From the NCBI GenBank assembly GCA_023254175.1, contig JALQYJ010000126.1, forward strand, positions 1 through 33,079: a stretch of 33,079 bases of DNA. Direction: 5' to 3'. Shown piece after piece: positions 14,601-23,337 of the stretch. This DNA is from Runella sp. GTDB lineage: Bacteria > Bacteroidota > Bacteroidia > Cytophagales > Spirosomataceae. Position numbers and translations under genes: made by a program. The stretch's first letter is position 1; each line of letters starts with the position of its first letter. The notes below the pieces were generated by a model, which ran no database searches, was not told where the DNA came from, and worked only from the letters and a program-made list of their open reading frames with translations.

Positions 14601-16443
14601 CATACAATTTTTCCACCAAGTTAGCTCTATATTTCAAAACTGCACGCTGATTCAGCGAACCTTTGTCCGTAATTTCTCCCAAATCAATAGAAGGCGGTTC
14701 TAGCGCTACGATGTATTTTACTACTCGACTAGCACTACCAGTCGCTTGGTTTTCAAGCCGTACCAACATTTCATCCAAATAATTGGTTACTTTTGGATGC
14801 GTAAATACCTCTTCGTGACTCGTTTCTGATTCTAAACCTGCATGAACTCGGCAGGCTTCGACGTTTAAGAATAAAATTGCCCCCACGTATTCTTTGTCCA
14901 AACCAGTCAATACTACATCCTGAACAATGGGTGAGCCTGCCGTCAACACTTTTGCTTTTAAAACGCCCACATTGACCCACGTCCCTGTCGAAAGTTTAAA
15001 ATCTTCCGCAATACGCCCGTCAAATACGAGTCCTTTGTCTGGGTCATGTTCATCCACAAATTTGACGGCATCGCCCGTTTTATAAAACCCTTCTTCGTCA
15101 AATGCTTTGGCCGTCACTTCGGGTTCTCGCCAATACCCCGGTGTCACGTTGGGGGCTTTGTAGCGAGCCTCTAGTTTATCGCCGTCGGGTACTAATTTCA
15201 CTTTCATTCCCGCCACAGGCACGCCCAGCAAGCCCGAAAAGCTCCCTCCCCAGCTGGCAAACATTGCCGAAGGGCCTGATTCGGTACAGCCTAAACCCGT
15301 GATGATGGGTACTTTTTCGCCCGTAGTTTCGGCTGCTAGTTCCTCCCAACGGTTCCAAACGGGCTGAGCCAAAGAAGCACCCGCATAAAACAAAATTTGT
15401 AACTTCTTAAAAAAAGTTTCTCGAAGCTGTGGTTCACGCTCGAAATAAGGAATCAGCATTTCAAACCCCTTGGGTACGTTGAAATAAGCCGTCGGAGAAA
15501 TCTCACGGAGGTTCTGAACCGTCGTTCCAATGCCTTTAGGCGTGGGTTTTCCCTCGTCCATATATAGTGTCCCTCCATTGTAGAGAGTTAAGCCAAAATT
15601 ATGATTTCCGCCAAAGGTATGATTCCAAGGCAACCAATCAATAAAGACGGGTGGCTCGGTTTTCATAAAAGGAAACACTTGCGTTATCTGCTGCAAGTTG
15701 GCACACCACATACGCTGCGTGTTAATCACCCCTTTTGGTAAGCCTGTTGAACCTGATGTAAAAAGAACTTTAGCAACGGTATCGGCATTGACAGCTTCAA
15801 AAGCTGCTTGCACTTGTGGGGTGGGTTCAACAGCCAGTATCTGTGCAAAATCAACTCCTTTGCTCCCATCAACTGTCACAAAAGTTGCTTCAGGAAAAAG
15901 CGTTTCGGCCAACGCTATTGCCCTGGCATACACACATCCATTTTGAGCAAAAATCAGGCCTGGGGTCATCAATTGGAGCGTATGACGGAGTTTTCCAAAA
16001 TCATCCGACAACAACGAATAAGGAGGAGAAATCGGTGAATATGGAATTCCTACGTGCACAGCTGCTAAGGACAAAAGGGCGTGTTCAAGACTGTTTTCGG
16101 ATAAAATAACCAACGTTTTTTGTTCCGAAAGACCCAGATTCAACAAATATTGTGCGATTCGCTCTACTTTTTTGAAAGTATCAGCATAGGTTAATCTCAC
16201 CCATTCGCCATTATTATTTCTTCGCGCAATGAATATTACATCGGGTTTTTGAGTTGCCCAAAAGCGTAATTTCTCCGTTAGTTTTTCAGGATATTCTTCC
16301 AAAGGAGCCGCAAGTTCTAACTCAACAATGCCGTCTGAAAGGACGTTTTTTCGAGTTTTAGTAGGTCCAAAATGTACATTTTTGAAAAACCCCGCGCGGC
16401 GTACTGGCCCAGCCTCCGATGAGGGAGTTATTTTAAAATTCAT
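14551..16443 (-). CDS. fcs: Feruloyl-CoA synthase-type AMP-forming acyl-CoA ligase
   Basis: The enzyme activates p-hydroxycinnamates (ferulate, p-coumarate) or related acids to CoA thioesters with ATP. From ATG 16443 it has 630 residues, the usual length of the long FCS subfamily. Motifs are the P-loop [13 protein letters not shown], the FCS-typical [40 protein letters not shown] and GDAVKF...[16 protein letters not shown] in the adenylate-forming C-lid. It follows the crotonase gene by 71 bp. The first residues (about 5-11) and last residues (about 615-630) are encoded by copies of the intergenic repeat, so both ends look acquired; the conserved core begins near residue 19 (KNVHFGP). Substrate choice among hydroxycinnamates cannot be told from sequence. 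Confidence 0.9.
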   Translation of the reverse strand: MNFKITPSSEAGPVRRAGFFKNVHFGPTKTRKNVLSDGIVELELAAPLEEYPEKLTEKLRFWATQKPDVIFIARRNNNGEWVRLTYADTFKKVERIAQYLLNLGLSEQKTLVILSENSLEHALLSLAAVHVGIPYSPISPPYSLLSDDFGKLRHTLQLMTPGLIFAQNGCVYARAIALAETLFPEATFVTVDGSKGVDFAQILAVEPTPQVQAAFEAVNADTVAKVLFTSGSTGLPKGVINTQRMWCANLQQITQVFPFMKTEPPVFIDWLPWNHTFGGNHNFGLTLYNGGTLYMDEGKPTPKGIGTTVQNLREISPTAYFNVPKGFEMLIPYFEREPQLRETFFKKLQILFYAGASLAQPVWNRWEELAAETTGEKVPIITGLGCTESGPSAMFASWGGSFSGLLGVPVAGMKVKLVPDGDKLEARYKAPNVTPGYWREPEVTAKAFDEEGFYKTGDAVKFVDEHDPDKGLVFDGRIAEDFKLSTGTWVNVGVLKAKVLTAGSPIVQDVVLTGLDKEYVGAILFLNVEACRVHAGLESETSHEEVFTHPKVTNYLDEMLVRLENQATGSASRVVKYIVALEPPSIDLGEITDKGSLNQRAVLKYRANLVEKLYGLPAPNGETINSLIGG

Positions 16444-16516
16444 ATTTTTCAAAATTAAAATATCAAAAATGCCTCCATTGAGACGGGTGGTGCGCCACTG
16501 CGCCGCCGCGCGGGTT
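16386..16516. repeat. Degenerate copy of the palindromic repeat between crotonase and ligase genes
   Basis: AGCCTCCGATGAGGGAGTT at 16411-16429 matches repeat copy 2 (14553-14571) at 16 of 19 positions and lies inside the first codons of the ligase. Next to the crotonase stop, 16463-16512 contains GCCTCCATTG followed by a GC-rich stretch (GGTGCGCCACTGCGCC and GCCGCGCGGG) unlike its surroundings. Confidence 0.5.
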
Positions 16517-17303
16517 AGGGGACAATTTTTTTAGCTCGTCCTTCCAAAAAATCTCGCAATCTTTCTTTTGCTTCGGGGGCATTTTGGGCAATAGCTGCCA
16601 TCAACGATTCCATCAACAGCCCTTGTTCTTGCGAAGCATCCACAATTCTTGGCAACACCTGCACTAAGGCAAAATTGGTCATTCCTGCATTAGAAGCTAC
16701 TTTTTCTGCCAACTCCAGCGCTTTTTCCAAGCTTTTCCCTGGTTCCACTAAATACTGGGCGAGTCCAATTCGCTCCCCTTCTCCTGCAGAATACACTCGT
16801 CCAGTGAGCATCATGTCGGTCATACGCGCCAATCCAATCAGCTTGGGTACACGCACCGAAGCTCCTCCGCCTACAAATATCCCCCGCTGTCCCTCAGGCA
16901 AGGCATACATGGTTGTAGCATCCGCAACTCTAATATGACAAGCACTTGCAAGTTCCAGGCCTCCTCCTACAACAGCTCCATGTAACGCTGCAATAACAGG
17001 TACGCGACCAAACTGCACCTTATCAAGTACTCGATGCCACATACGGGAGTGATACACCCCTTCCGAAGCATTTCTTTCCGTTAATTCCGATAAATCAAGT
17101 CCAGCCGAGAAGTGTTTCCCTTCGCCGTAAATAACCATACACCGAATAGAGGCTGGGAGAGCATCCATCACTTTTTCAAGGTCTAAAATTAGAGCATCGT
17201 TGAGAGCATTCCGCTTTTTAGGTCGGTTTAGCCCCACTAAAAGTGTGCTTTCTACTACGGTTATGGTAAGAAGTTCTGAGGGAGATGGGAAGTCAATCAT
17301 CAT
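16515..17303 (-). CDS. Enoyl-CoA hydratase/isomerase family protein (crotonase)
   Basis: This 262-residue crotonase has the oxyanion-hole segment HFSAGLDL, the loop ALHGAVVGGGLELASAC carrying the first catalytic Glu (GGLELA), and ALPEGQRGIFVGGGAS with the second Glu in PEG. Both acid residues of true hydratases are therefore present. It is the first gene of the minus-strand run and lies upstream of the feruloyl-CoA-synthase-type ligase, so the likely substrate is a hydroxycinnamoyl-CoA. The product would be 3-hydroxy-3-arylpropanoyl-CoA for the HSD10-like dehydrogenase. A retro-aldol (Ech/HCHL, vanillin-forming) activity cannot be excluded from sequence. Two adjacent ATG codons (17303 and 17300) are possible starts. 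Confidence 0.87.
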   Translation of the reverse strand: MMIDFPSPSELLTITVVESTLLVGLNRPKKRNALNDALILDLEKVMDALPASIRCMVIYGEGKHFSAGLDLSELTERNASEGVYHSRMWHRVLDKVQFGRVPVIAALHGAVVGGGLELASACHIRVADATTMYALPEGQRGIFVGGGASVRVPKLIGLARMTDMMLTGRVYSAGEGERIGLAQYLVEPGKSLEKALELAEKVASNAGMTNFALVQVLPRIVDASQEQGLLMESLMAAIAQNAPEAKERLRDFLEGRAKKIVP

Positions 17304-17737
17304 TTCATTTTGAATTGATTTATTTCAACACAAAATTGAACAATAATTGGATGTTAAAATAGGAAAAATTGGGGCATTAATGTGCAAATTCAATCTTTTT
17401 GCAATTAATAATCTTACAATAGTTACGAAATATTAAAAGCCTTTACATGCTTTTTCTTACAAAACGCCACTTTTTTTATAGCTTTGAACCATACTTGGAT
17501 AATAAGTTTATTTCCCAAATAGGAGGGATGTATACCGCCGCAAATTCAATAATTATAGTTTGAATAAATCGTTTTTGAGGCACTATGTTAGTTGGGGATA
17601 CAAAATTTTAAGCCTGATTTCAAAGAGTGCACAAAAAAATCAGATAGGTTGGTTGATATTTGTATAGTTTGTAATCAAACAATTCTGAACAATCATTGGG
17701 TTTAGGAGACCTTTGTGTAAGATTAAAAATATTCAGT
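17304..17737. other. Divergent regulatory region between the crotonase and MFS genes
   Basis: This 434-bp AT-rich gap has no gene of normal size. It holds a plus-strand -7 motif (17479-17486), a small hairpin GTTTG/CAAAC (17667-17671 and 17676-17680) that could be an operator, and an 11-codon ORF at 17528-17563 directly behind AGGAGGG. A weak AAAAGC/GCTTTT hairpin lies at 17435-17454. Both the cluster and its putative transporter must be controlled from here. No regulator gene is adjacent. Confidence 0.5.
17479..17486 (+). promoter_or_regulatory. Candidate -7 promoter element toward the MFS gene
   Basis: TAGCTTTG matches TAnnTTTG exactly. No convincing TTTG -33 box is present at the usual spacing. 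A start here would give a leader of about 250 bases before ATG 17738. Confidence 0.35.
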
Positions 17738-18928
17738 ATGGTTCAGCTTGGGTTAAAAGAAAACAGCAAACAGTTTTTTTTGTTAGTGATTATTAATGCC
17801 TTTGTCGGTGGGATGATTGGGCTTGAGCGTTCGATTTTACCGCAGTTGGCTGAGCAGTCATTTGGAATCGCTTCCAAGACTGCATTGCTGTCGTTTATTT
17901 TCACTTTTGGAGTCACTAAAGCTATTGTTAATTATTTTACGGGGAAATTGGCCAATTCTTTGGGCCGAAAAAATCTGTTAATCATCGGTTGGTTATTTGC
18001 GTTACCTGTTCCTTTTCTCTTGATTTATGCACCAACTTGGACGTGGATTGTGGCTGCTAATATTTTACTAGGTATCAATCAGGGTTTGACGTGGAGTACA
18101 GCTGTAATGATGAAAATCGACCTTGTGGGGAACAAGAACCGTGGTTTTGCGGTGGGTATCAACGAATTTGCAGGGTACTTGTCGGTGGGAGTGGTGGCCT
18201 TTTTGACTGGTTATATGGCCAATAAGTACGGAGTTAGGCCGTATCCGTTTTATTTGGGTATTGGGTTTGCAATTGTGGGAGTATTACTAAGTGTATTTTT
18301 AGTTAAAGATACTCGCCAACACGTTTCCAAAGAGAATAAGGAAAGTAACATCCCGCTTTTAAAATATCCCTTTTGGGATACTACTTTTCGGCATAGGTCA
18401 TTGAGCGCAGTGACCCAAGCGGGACTAGTCAATAACCTCAACGACGGAATGATTTGGGGTCTTTTACCGCTGTTGCTTTTGACAAAGCAGTTTGCTTCGG
18501 ACCAAATTGGAATGCTCACGGCGATATATCCCGCCGTTTGGGGGCTTAGCCAGTTGGGAACGGGTCGATTATCCGATATTTATCCCAAAAAATGGTTGTT
18601 ATTTTGGGGGATGTTGCTACAAGCTGTTGGTATTATTGGGTTAATGAGTGCGACTCATTTTAGCCATTTCGCCGCTATTGGCATTGTTTTGGGAATAGGA
18701 ACTGCCTTGGTTTATCCCACTTTTTTGAGTGCTATTGCTGACTATACCACTCCTGTTCAGCGCGCTGAAAGTTTGGGAATTTTTCGATTTTGGCGCGATA
18801 TGGGGTATGCCGTTGGGGCATTACTGACGGGGGTAATCGCTGATTATTTCGGATTACCCACGTCAATCATTAGCATTGGTATTCTGACCGCACTTTCGGC
18901 TTTTTTGGTATTGTTCAGAATGAAATAA
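17738..18928 (+). CDS. MFS transporter
   Basis: This 396-residue inner-membrane protein has about 12 hydrophobic segments in the two-bundle MFS arrangement. A motif-A-like loop (GKLANSLGRKN) lies between helices 2 and 3, with a second equivalent (GTGRLSDIYPKKW) in the C-terminal half. ATG 17738 gives a normal MFS N-terminus; the longer frame from 17696 is not needed. It is transcribed away from the crotonase-led run and shares the regulatory gap with it. Aromatic-acid clusters often carry such a transporter (CouT in Rhodococcus is MFS), so hydroxycinnamate uptake is a reasonable inference; drug efflux is the alternative. Confidence 0.85.
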   Translation: MVQLGLKENSKQFFLLVIINAFVGGMIGLERSILPQLAEQSFGIASKTALLSFIFTFGVTKAIVNYFTGKLANSLGRKNLLIIGWLFALPVPFLLIYAPTWTWIVAANILLGINQGLTWSTAVMMKIDLVGNKNRGFAVGINEFAGYLSVGVVAFLTGYMANKYGVRPYPFYLGIGFAIVGVLLSVFLVKDTRQHVSKENKESNIPLLKYPFWDTTFRHRSLSAVTQAGLVNNLNDGMIWGLLPLLLLTKQFASDQIGMLTAIYPAVWGLSQLGTGRLSDIYPKKWLLFWGMLLQAVGIIGLMSATHFSHFAAIGIVLGIGTALVYPTFLSAIADYTTPVQRAESLGIFRFWRDMGYAVGALLTGVIADYFGLPTSIISIGILTALSAFLVLFRMK

Positions 18929-18934
18929 ATAGTA

Positions 18935-19096
18935 TTAAATCTTCATTTCTAACAACGCATAGCTTAGCGCTTTTTCGTGAGTACCTATTGCTAGTGAGGT
19001 AGTTACGTCTGTAAGCAAGGCGTCTTGGCACACAAATAGTAACGATGTAATATTGCCGTGGCTTTTTACAACCTTTTGTTGGTCAGTAAGTTTGGG
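18935..19096 (-). pseudogene. Gene fragment without a start, 53 codons
   Basis: Directly after the TAG at 19097-19099 the same minus-strand frame stays open for 53 codons to a TAA at 18935-18937. The translation (KLTDQQKVVKSHGNI, then a segment ending HEKALSYALLEMKI) has normal amino-acid composition and looks like the end of a real protein. No ATG is present near its beginning; a GTG about 33 codons from the end is the only canonical start. It may be the distal part of the upstream ORF after a nonsense mutation, or the tail of a deleted gene. No family recognised. Confidence 0.35.
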
Positions 19097-19351
19097 CTAA
19101 TTGATGAGTAATGCAATCATACTCACAATCATAAACAAAATGGGTACAGGAAGCCATCCTTTGGTCAAAGTAGCGTTTATAAAGAGTAATCGAGGACGAC
19201 GTAAATGATGCTGTTCTGTACTTAAATTATCTTTGTGGTTGTACTCAAACTCAATAATTCCGATGCGTTTTCTTTCTTTTTGGCCAAAAAAGTAAGCTAC
19301 AAAAAGTGACCAAACAATACCCGCTAAAATGGTTATAAAATCAATAGTAAT
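19097..19351 (-). CDS. Hypothetical two-helix membrane protein lacking a canonical start codon
   Basis: The frame is open from 19378 to a TAG at 19097-19099 but contains no ATG, GTG or TTG before its conserved-looking part. From the ATT at 19351 it encodes 84 residues: a membrane helix (ITILAGIVWSLFVAYFF), a charged middle (GQKERKRIGIIEFEYNH) and a second helix (PVPILFMIVSMIALLI). The composition is clearly protein-like. It begins within a few bases of the sulfatase stop (19360), so it could be translated by coupling from a rare ATT start, or it could have lost its start codon. Function is unknown. Confidence 0.45.
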   Translation of the reverse strand: MTIDFITILAGIVWSLFVAYFFGQKERKRIGIIEFEYNHKDNLSTEQHHLRRPRLLFINATLTKGWLPVPILFMIVSMIALLIN

Positions 19352-19359
19352 GTTTTTAT

Positions 19360-20991
19360 TTAACCTCTCTTCAACTGTTTATATTTCTCAATATACATTT
19401 TATCCAATGCTTCGGAGTCTTTGTATTTGATACGGAGGGCTTCCAGTTTTTTGTGCATTTCTGCTTTTACGTTGGTATATTTGGGGTCGTTATAGACGTT
19501 CTTGAGTTCATTTTTGTCGTTTGTACGGTCATACAGTTCCCATTCATCTACATCATAATAAAAATGAACCAATTTGTATTTTTCTGTGACAATTCCGTAG
19601 TGGCGTTTTACCATGTGAATTCCAGGATATTCGTAATAATGGTAGTAAGCCGCATCTCTAAAATCTTTGCCTTGACCCTTAAAAACAGGAATTAAGCTTT
19701 CTCCTTGCATATCAGCAGGTGCTTTTACCCCAGCCGCTTCTAAAAACGTTTGAGCAAAGTCCAAATTTTGAACCATTTGGCTGTTTTTAGACGAAGGTTT
19801 AATGACGCCAGGCCACTTAACCAATAAGGGCGTCTTGAATGACTCGTCGAAGATGAAGCGTTTGTCAAACCAGCCATGTTCACCCAAATAAAACCCTTGG
19901 TCGGAGGTATAAACCACAATCGTATTTTCCTCTAAACCATTCTCTTTCAGGAAATCTAATACCTTGCCAACTCCTTCATCTACTGAGGCGATACATCCCA
20001 AATAATCCTGCATATAGCGTTGGTATCTCCATTTCATCTTGTCGGTATCGCTCATTTTAGGATAATTTTTGATAAACTCCTCGTTCATTTTATCGTAAGT
20101 GGTATCCCAAACTTTACGCTGTTCGGCGTTCATTCGTCCTACAGTGTAGTTATAATTACGTTTATCGTAAGGGTGCGACTCTTTGATTCCTAATTTATCC
20201 ATGTTTTCGGGTCTGATTTTGGAATCACCTGCCCAGTTCATATGCGTAAGCAGGTTCATTTCGGCTTGCTTAGAGGCACTTCCACGACCTTCATACTTAT
20301 CAAAAAGAGTAGTGGGTTCTGGAAATTTTTTGTTGATAAATTCCTTAAAGTGACGTTCGGCAGGCAGCCATTCACGGTGAGGGGCTTTGTGCAAATAAGC
20401 TAAGAAAAATGGTTTTTCTTTATCTCGTTCCTTTCCTAACCAGTTGAGAGTTATGTCTGTGATAATGTCCGTAACATATCCTATGATTTTCTTTTTACCC
20501 TCTTTTTTGGTGATAAAGTCAGGGTTGTAATAATCACCTTGGTCGGGCAAAATCTTAAACTCGTCAAACCCTTTGGGGCTATTTCCAAAGTGTAATTTTC
20601 CAAACATCGCTGTTTCGTAGCCATTGGCTTGAAGAAGCTGAGGGAAGGTAACGTTTGTGGTGTCAAACGGAAAGTTATTGTCAATTTTTCCGTTTAAATG
20701 ACTGTGTTTCCCTGTCAAAATTACGGCCCTTGACGGCGCGCAAATGGAGTTGGTGACGCAAGCATTGCTAAAAAGCATTCCTTCCTTGGCAATTCGGTCG
20801 ATGTTGGGTGTTTGGGTCAGACGATTGCTATAAGCCGAAATCGCTTGATACGCATGGTCATCTGACATGATAAAGACGATATTTGGGCGACGACCCGCTT
20901 GCTTGTGATTTTTTTCGGTAGTTTGTCTGAACGAAAACATACCAATGGCAATAAGAGCTACGGATGCGATAGAAATGGTGATTTTTTTCAT
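19360..20991 (-). CDS. Sulfatase (formylglycine-dependent, S1 type)
   Basis: This 543-residue exported enzyme has a signal peptide of about 20-25 residues. Hallmarks are [18 protein letters not shown] with the paired metal-binding Asp residues, CAPSR at 84-88 (C-x-P-S-R, with Cys84 converted to formylglycine), TGKHSHLNG right after it, HKAPHREW in the middle and [18 protein letters not shown] with the late Asp/Lys metal- and sulfate-binding residues. It hydrolyses sulfate esters, most probably of a glycan, but the substrate cannot be told. A maturase (anSME or FGE) is needed and is not in the window. It stands alone, followed by a short decayed region, with mgtE downstream on the same strand. 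Confidence 0.92.
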   Translation of the reverse strand: MKKITISIASVALIAIGMFSFRQTTEKNHKQAGRRPNIVFIMSDDHAYQAISAYSNRLTQTPNIDRIAKEGMLFSNACVTNSICAPSRAVILTGKHSHLNGKIDNNFPFDTTNVTFPQLLQANGYETAMFGKLHFGNSPKGFDEFKILPDQGDYYNPDFITKKEGKKKIIGYVTDIITDITLNWLGKERDKEKPFFLAYLHKAPHREWLPAERHFKEFINKKFPEPTTLFDKYEGRGSASKQAEMNLLTHMNWAGDSKIRPENMDKLGIKESHPYDKRNYNYTVGRMNAEQRKVWDTTYDKMNEEFIKNYPKMSDTDKMKWRYQRYMQDYLGCIASVDEGVGKVLDFLKENGLEENTIVVYTSDQGFYLGEHGWFDKRFIFDESFKTPLLVKWPGVIKPSSKNSQMVQNLDFAQTFLEAAGVKAPADMQGESLIPVFKGQGKDFRDAAYYHYYEYPGIHMVKRHYGIVTEKYKLVHFYYDVDEWELYDRTNDKNELKNVYNDPKYTNVKAEMHKKLEALRIKYKDSEALDKMYIEKYKQLKRG

Positions 20992-21084
20992 AAATGAGAT
21001 GAATTGAAACTTTAAGTAATTATTGAAAATACACCTTCATAGAAATATAATGAGAACTTGATAGTAGTTAAATATAGGATTATT

Positions 21085-22434
21085 CTACATACTTAACAAA
21101 AAATGTGCAATTAGAAAGTAGGTGCCAATACCCACCAAATCATTGGCGGTGGTGATAAATGGCCCCGAAGCAACCGCTGGATTAATGCCAAAGCGGTCGA
21201 GAATGAGCGGGGTAATGGTACCCATAAAAGAGGCCAATAAGACAACCGCCAATAAGGACAAACTTACTACCCAAAATAACTGTGTTTCGCTGAAAATAAG
21301 GACGTAGATACCGGCTAAAAGTCCGATAATGAGGCCGTTGAGTGATGCAATGACGATGATTTTGAGGAGACGCTCTTTCCAACTAATTTCTAATCCTGAC
21401 TTGTCGGCCAGTGCTTGTACAATCAACGACGCCGTTTGAATACCTACATTGCCCCCTGTTGAACCCATGATAGGGATGAACATAGCAAGGGCGGCGATTT
21501 TGCTCAATTCACCCTCGAAAATCCGAATGACAGTGGCAGCCATTAAACTCCCAATAACGCCTACGATAAGCCAAGGCAAACGTGCCTTTACTTGTTCCCA
21601 TAGGTTATCATCTTCCTCTACCTCCCCCGTAATACCCGAAATGGCTTGGATGTCTTCTTCAGCTTTTTCGGTGATAACGTCCAACACGTCGTCGATGGTA
21701 ATGCGTCCAAGGAGCCGTTTTTGAACATTCACTACAGGAATTGCCTCCAAATCGTATCGTTGCATGATTTCGGTAACTTCTTCTACAGGGCGGTAGGTTT
21801 CTACGTAGTGGATGTCTTCGTCATAAATAGTACCAATTTTGGTGTTTTTACGAGCCAATACAAGATTTTTGAGCGAGATAAGCCCCAAAAGAGTTTGGTT
21901 GTCGTCAACCACATAAACGGCATACACTTTTTCAACGTCTTCGGCTTGTTTTCGAATTTCTTCGATACACTCGTTTACCGTCCAATTAATGTTGGCCTTG
22001 ACCAACTCCTTTTGCATTAACCCCCCCGCCACGTCTTCGTCGTAAGGAAGGAGGTCGATGATAAAGCGCGCTTGTTCGCGGTCTTCTAACAAACCAATGA
22101 CCTCTTCACGAACCTGAATAGGTTGTTCTTGCAACAAATCCACGGCATCGTCCGAGTCAAAGACCTCGATATAGCGGGCAATTTCGGCAGAAGTAAAGTT
22201 TTCCAAAAAGCTTTTACGGTCATCGGGTTCAATTTCTGCTAAGATTTCGGCACCAATTTCCGTATTTAACAAACTGAAAAGATAATGAGCAGGCTCAGTA
22301 TCAAGTTCGTATAAAACGGTACTAATATCAGCAGGATACAACTCTTCCATTTCGGCGCGAAGCAACGTATCGTCCCGTTCGGCAATGGCCTTTTCAACTT
22401 TTTCGAGAAACTCTTTGGTTAGTTCAAACGTCAT
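21085..22434 (-). CDS. mgtE: Magnesium transporter MgtE
   Basis: This 449-residue inner-membrane Mg2+ channel shows the family's standard order. An acidic helical N domain (about 1-130, many Asp/Glu and LLEDREQARFIIDLLPYDEDVAGGLM) is followed by two CBS motifs (about 135-255, AVYVVDDNQTLLGLISL and AIPVVNVQKRLLGRITIDDVLDV). Five transmembrane helices follow, with the pore motifs PIMGSTGGNVGIQ and INPAVASGPFITTANDLVG. All are intact. It lies 22 bp downstream of rsmA in the same direction and is probably cotranscribed; this rsmA-mgtE pairing is common in Bacteroidota. The N and CBS domains sense Mg2+ and gate the pore. Confidence 0.95.
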   Translation of the reverse strand: MTFELTKEFLEKVEKAIAERDDTLLRAEMEELYPADISTVLYELDTEPAHYLFSLLNTEIGAEILAEIEPDDRKSFLENFTSAEIARYIEVFDSDDAVDLLQEQPIQVREEVIGLLEDREQARFIIDLLPYDEDVAGGLMQKELVKANINWTVNECIEEIRKQAEDVEKVYAVYVVDDNQTLLGLISLKNLVLARKNTKIGTIYDEDIHYVETYRPVEEVTEIMQRYDLEAIPVVNVQKRLLGRITIDDVLDVITEKAEEDIQAISGITGEVEEDDNLWEQVKARLPWLIVGVIGSLMAATVIRIFEGELSKIAALAMFIPIMGSTGGNVGIQTASLIVQALADKSGLEISWKERLLKIIVIASLNGLIIGLLAGIYVLIFSETQLFWVVSLSLLAVVLLASFMGTITPLILDRFGINPAVASGPFITTANDLVGIGTYFLIAHFLLSM

Positions 22435-22456
22435 ACCTTTGAGGCGTCTTAGTCGG

Positions 22457-23260
22457 CTATTCGCCGCTGACAGGTGGGTTTTCTACAAGTTGGGTTAACC
22501 TAACAAAATCAGCAACGCTCAGTTGTTCCGCTCGTTTATCAAGAAGCGGGTCATTAAAATTGATCCCTAGCGGTTTTAAGGCATTGCGTAAGGTTTTACG
22601 ACGTTGATTAAAGCCTGCTTTCACCACTTGAATGAATCTTTTCTCATCGCAATCGAGTTTCTGAACGTTATTACGCTTAAGTCGAACAACCCCCGACTGA
22701 ACTTTTGGTGGTGGATCAAATGCCCCAGGGGGTACGCTAAACGAGTATTCGATGTCGTAAAAGGCTTGAAGTAAAACGCTCAAAATTCCATAGTCTTTCT
22801 TCCCTGGAGGGGCCGCGATACGGAGCGCAACTTCTTTTTGAAACATCCCAATGATTTCAGGGATTAGGTCTCTGTAATCCAACGCCTTAAATAGAATTTG
22901 AGAAGAAATATTGTAAGGGTAATTGCCAATCAAGGCAAATCGACCCTTTGGAGTGCCGCTTTGAACGGATTGGTACCATTCCTGAAGGTTCATGCGGAGA
23001 AAATCACCCTCTACGATTCGCCCTTCTAGTACAGGGAAATTAACTTTTAAATAGGCAACCGACTCACGGTCAATTTCTACTACATACGTTTTATACTCGC
23101 CTTTGGGGAGTATAAATTGTGTCAAAACCCCCATTCCAGGGCCAATTTCGAGTACCGTGTCGTACCCGCCGTGCCCCGATAAGAGGTCGGCGATGCGTTT
23201 GGAAGCATCTAAGTCACGCAAGAAGTGCTGACCTAAGTGTTTTTTTGCTTTAACTTTCAT
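22457..23260 (-). CDS. rsmA: 16S rRNA (adenine1518/1519-N6)-dimethyltransferase RsmA/KsgA
   Basis: This SAM-dependent enzyme dimethylates two adjacent adenines near the 3' end of 16S rRNA during 30S maturation. ATG 23260 gives 267 residues beginning MKVKAKKHLGQHFL, the standard RsmA N-terminus; the TTG at 23269 is not needed. SAM-binding motif I is VLEIGPGMGVLT, and catalytic motif IV is NYPY at 113-116 (NLPY in E. coli). FDPPPKVQSGVVRL and FNQRRKTLRNAL in the C-terminal domain are typical. The gene is divergent from the hybrid kinase and upstream of mgtE in a probable operon. Confidence 0.95.
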   Translation of the reverse strand: MKVKAKKHLGQHFLRDLDASKRIADLLSGHGGYDTVLEIGPGMGVLTQFILPKGEYKTYVVEIDRESVAYLKVNFPVLEGRIVEGDFLRMNLQEWYQSVQSGTPKGRFALIGNYPYNISSQILFKALDYRDLIPEIIGMFQKEVALRIAAPPGKKDYGILSVLLQAFYDIEYSFSVPPGAFDPPPKVQSGVVRLKRNNVQKLDCDEKRFIQVVKAGFNQRRKTLRNALKPLGINFNDPLLDKRAEQLSVADFVRLTQLVENPPVSGE

Positions 23261-23337
23261 TAATTGCAAAATTGTTACTTTTATTGCAAAGTATCGAATT
23301 TGTTTTGCACATTCATGCCGATAATGTTTTTCTAACT

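Noticed and set aside
14551-17303. Non-oxidative Fcs/Ech route to vanillin
   Set aside because: The ligase and crotonase would suit it, but there is no vanillin dehydrogenase, and the adjacent 3-hydroxyacyl-CoA dehydrogenase and amidohydrolase fit beta-oxidative deacetylation better. It is not formally excluded.
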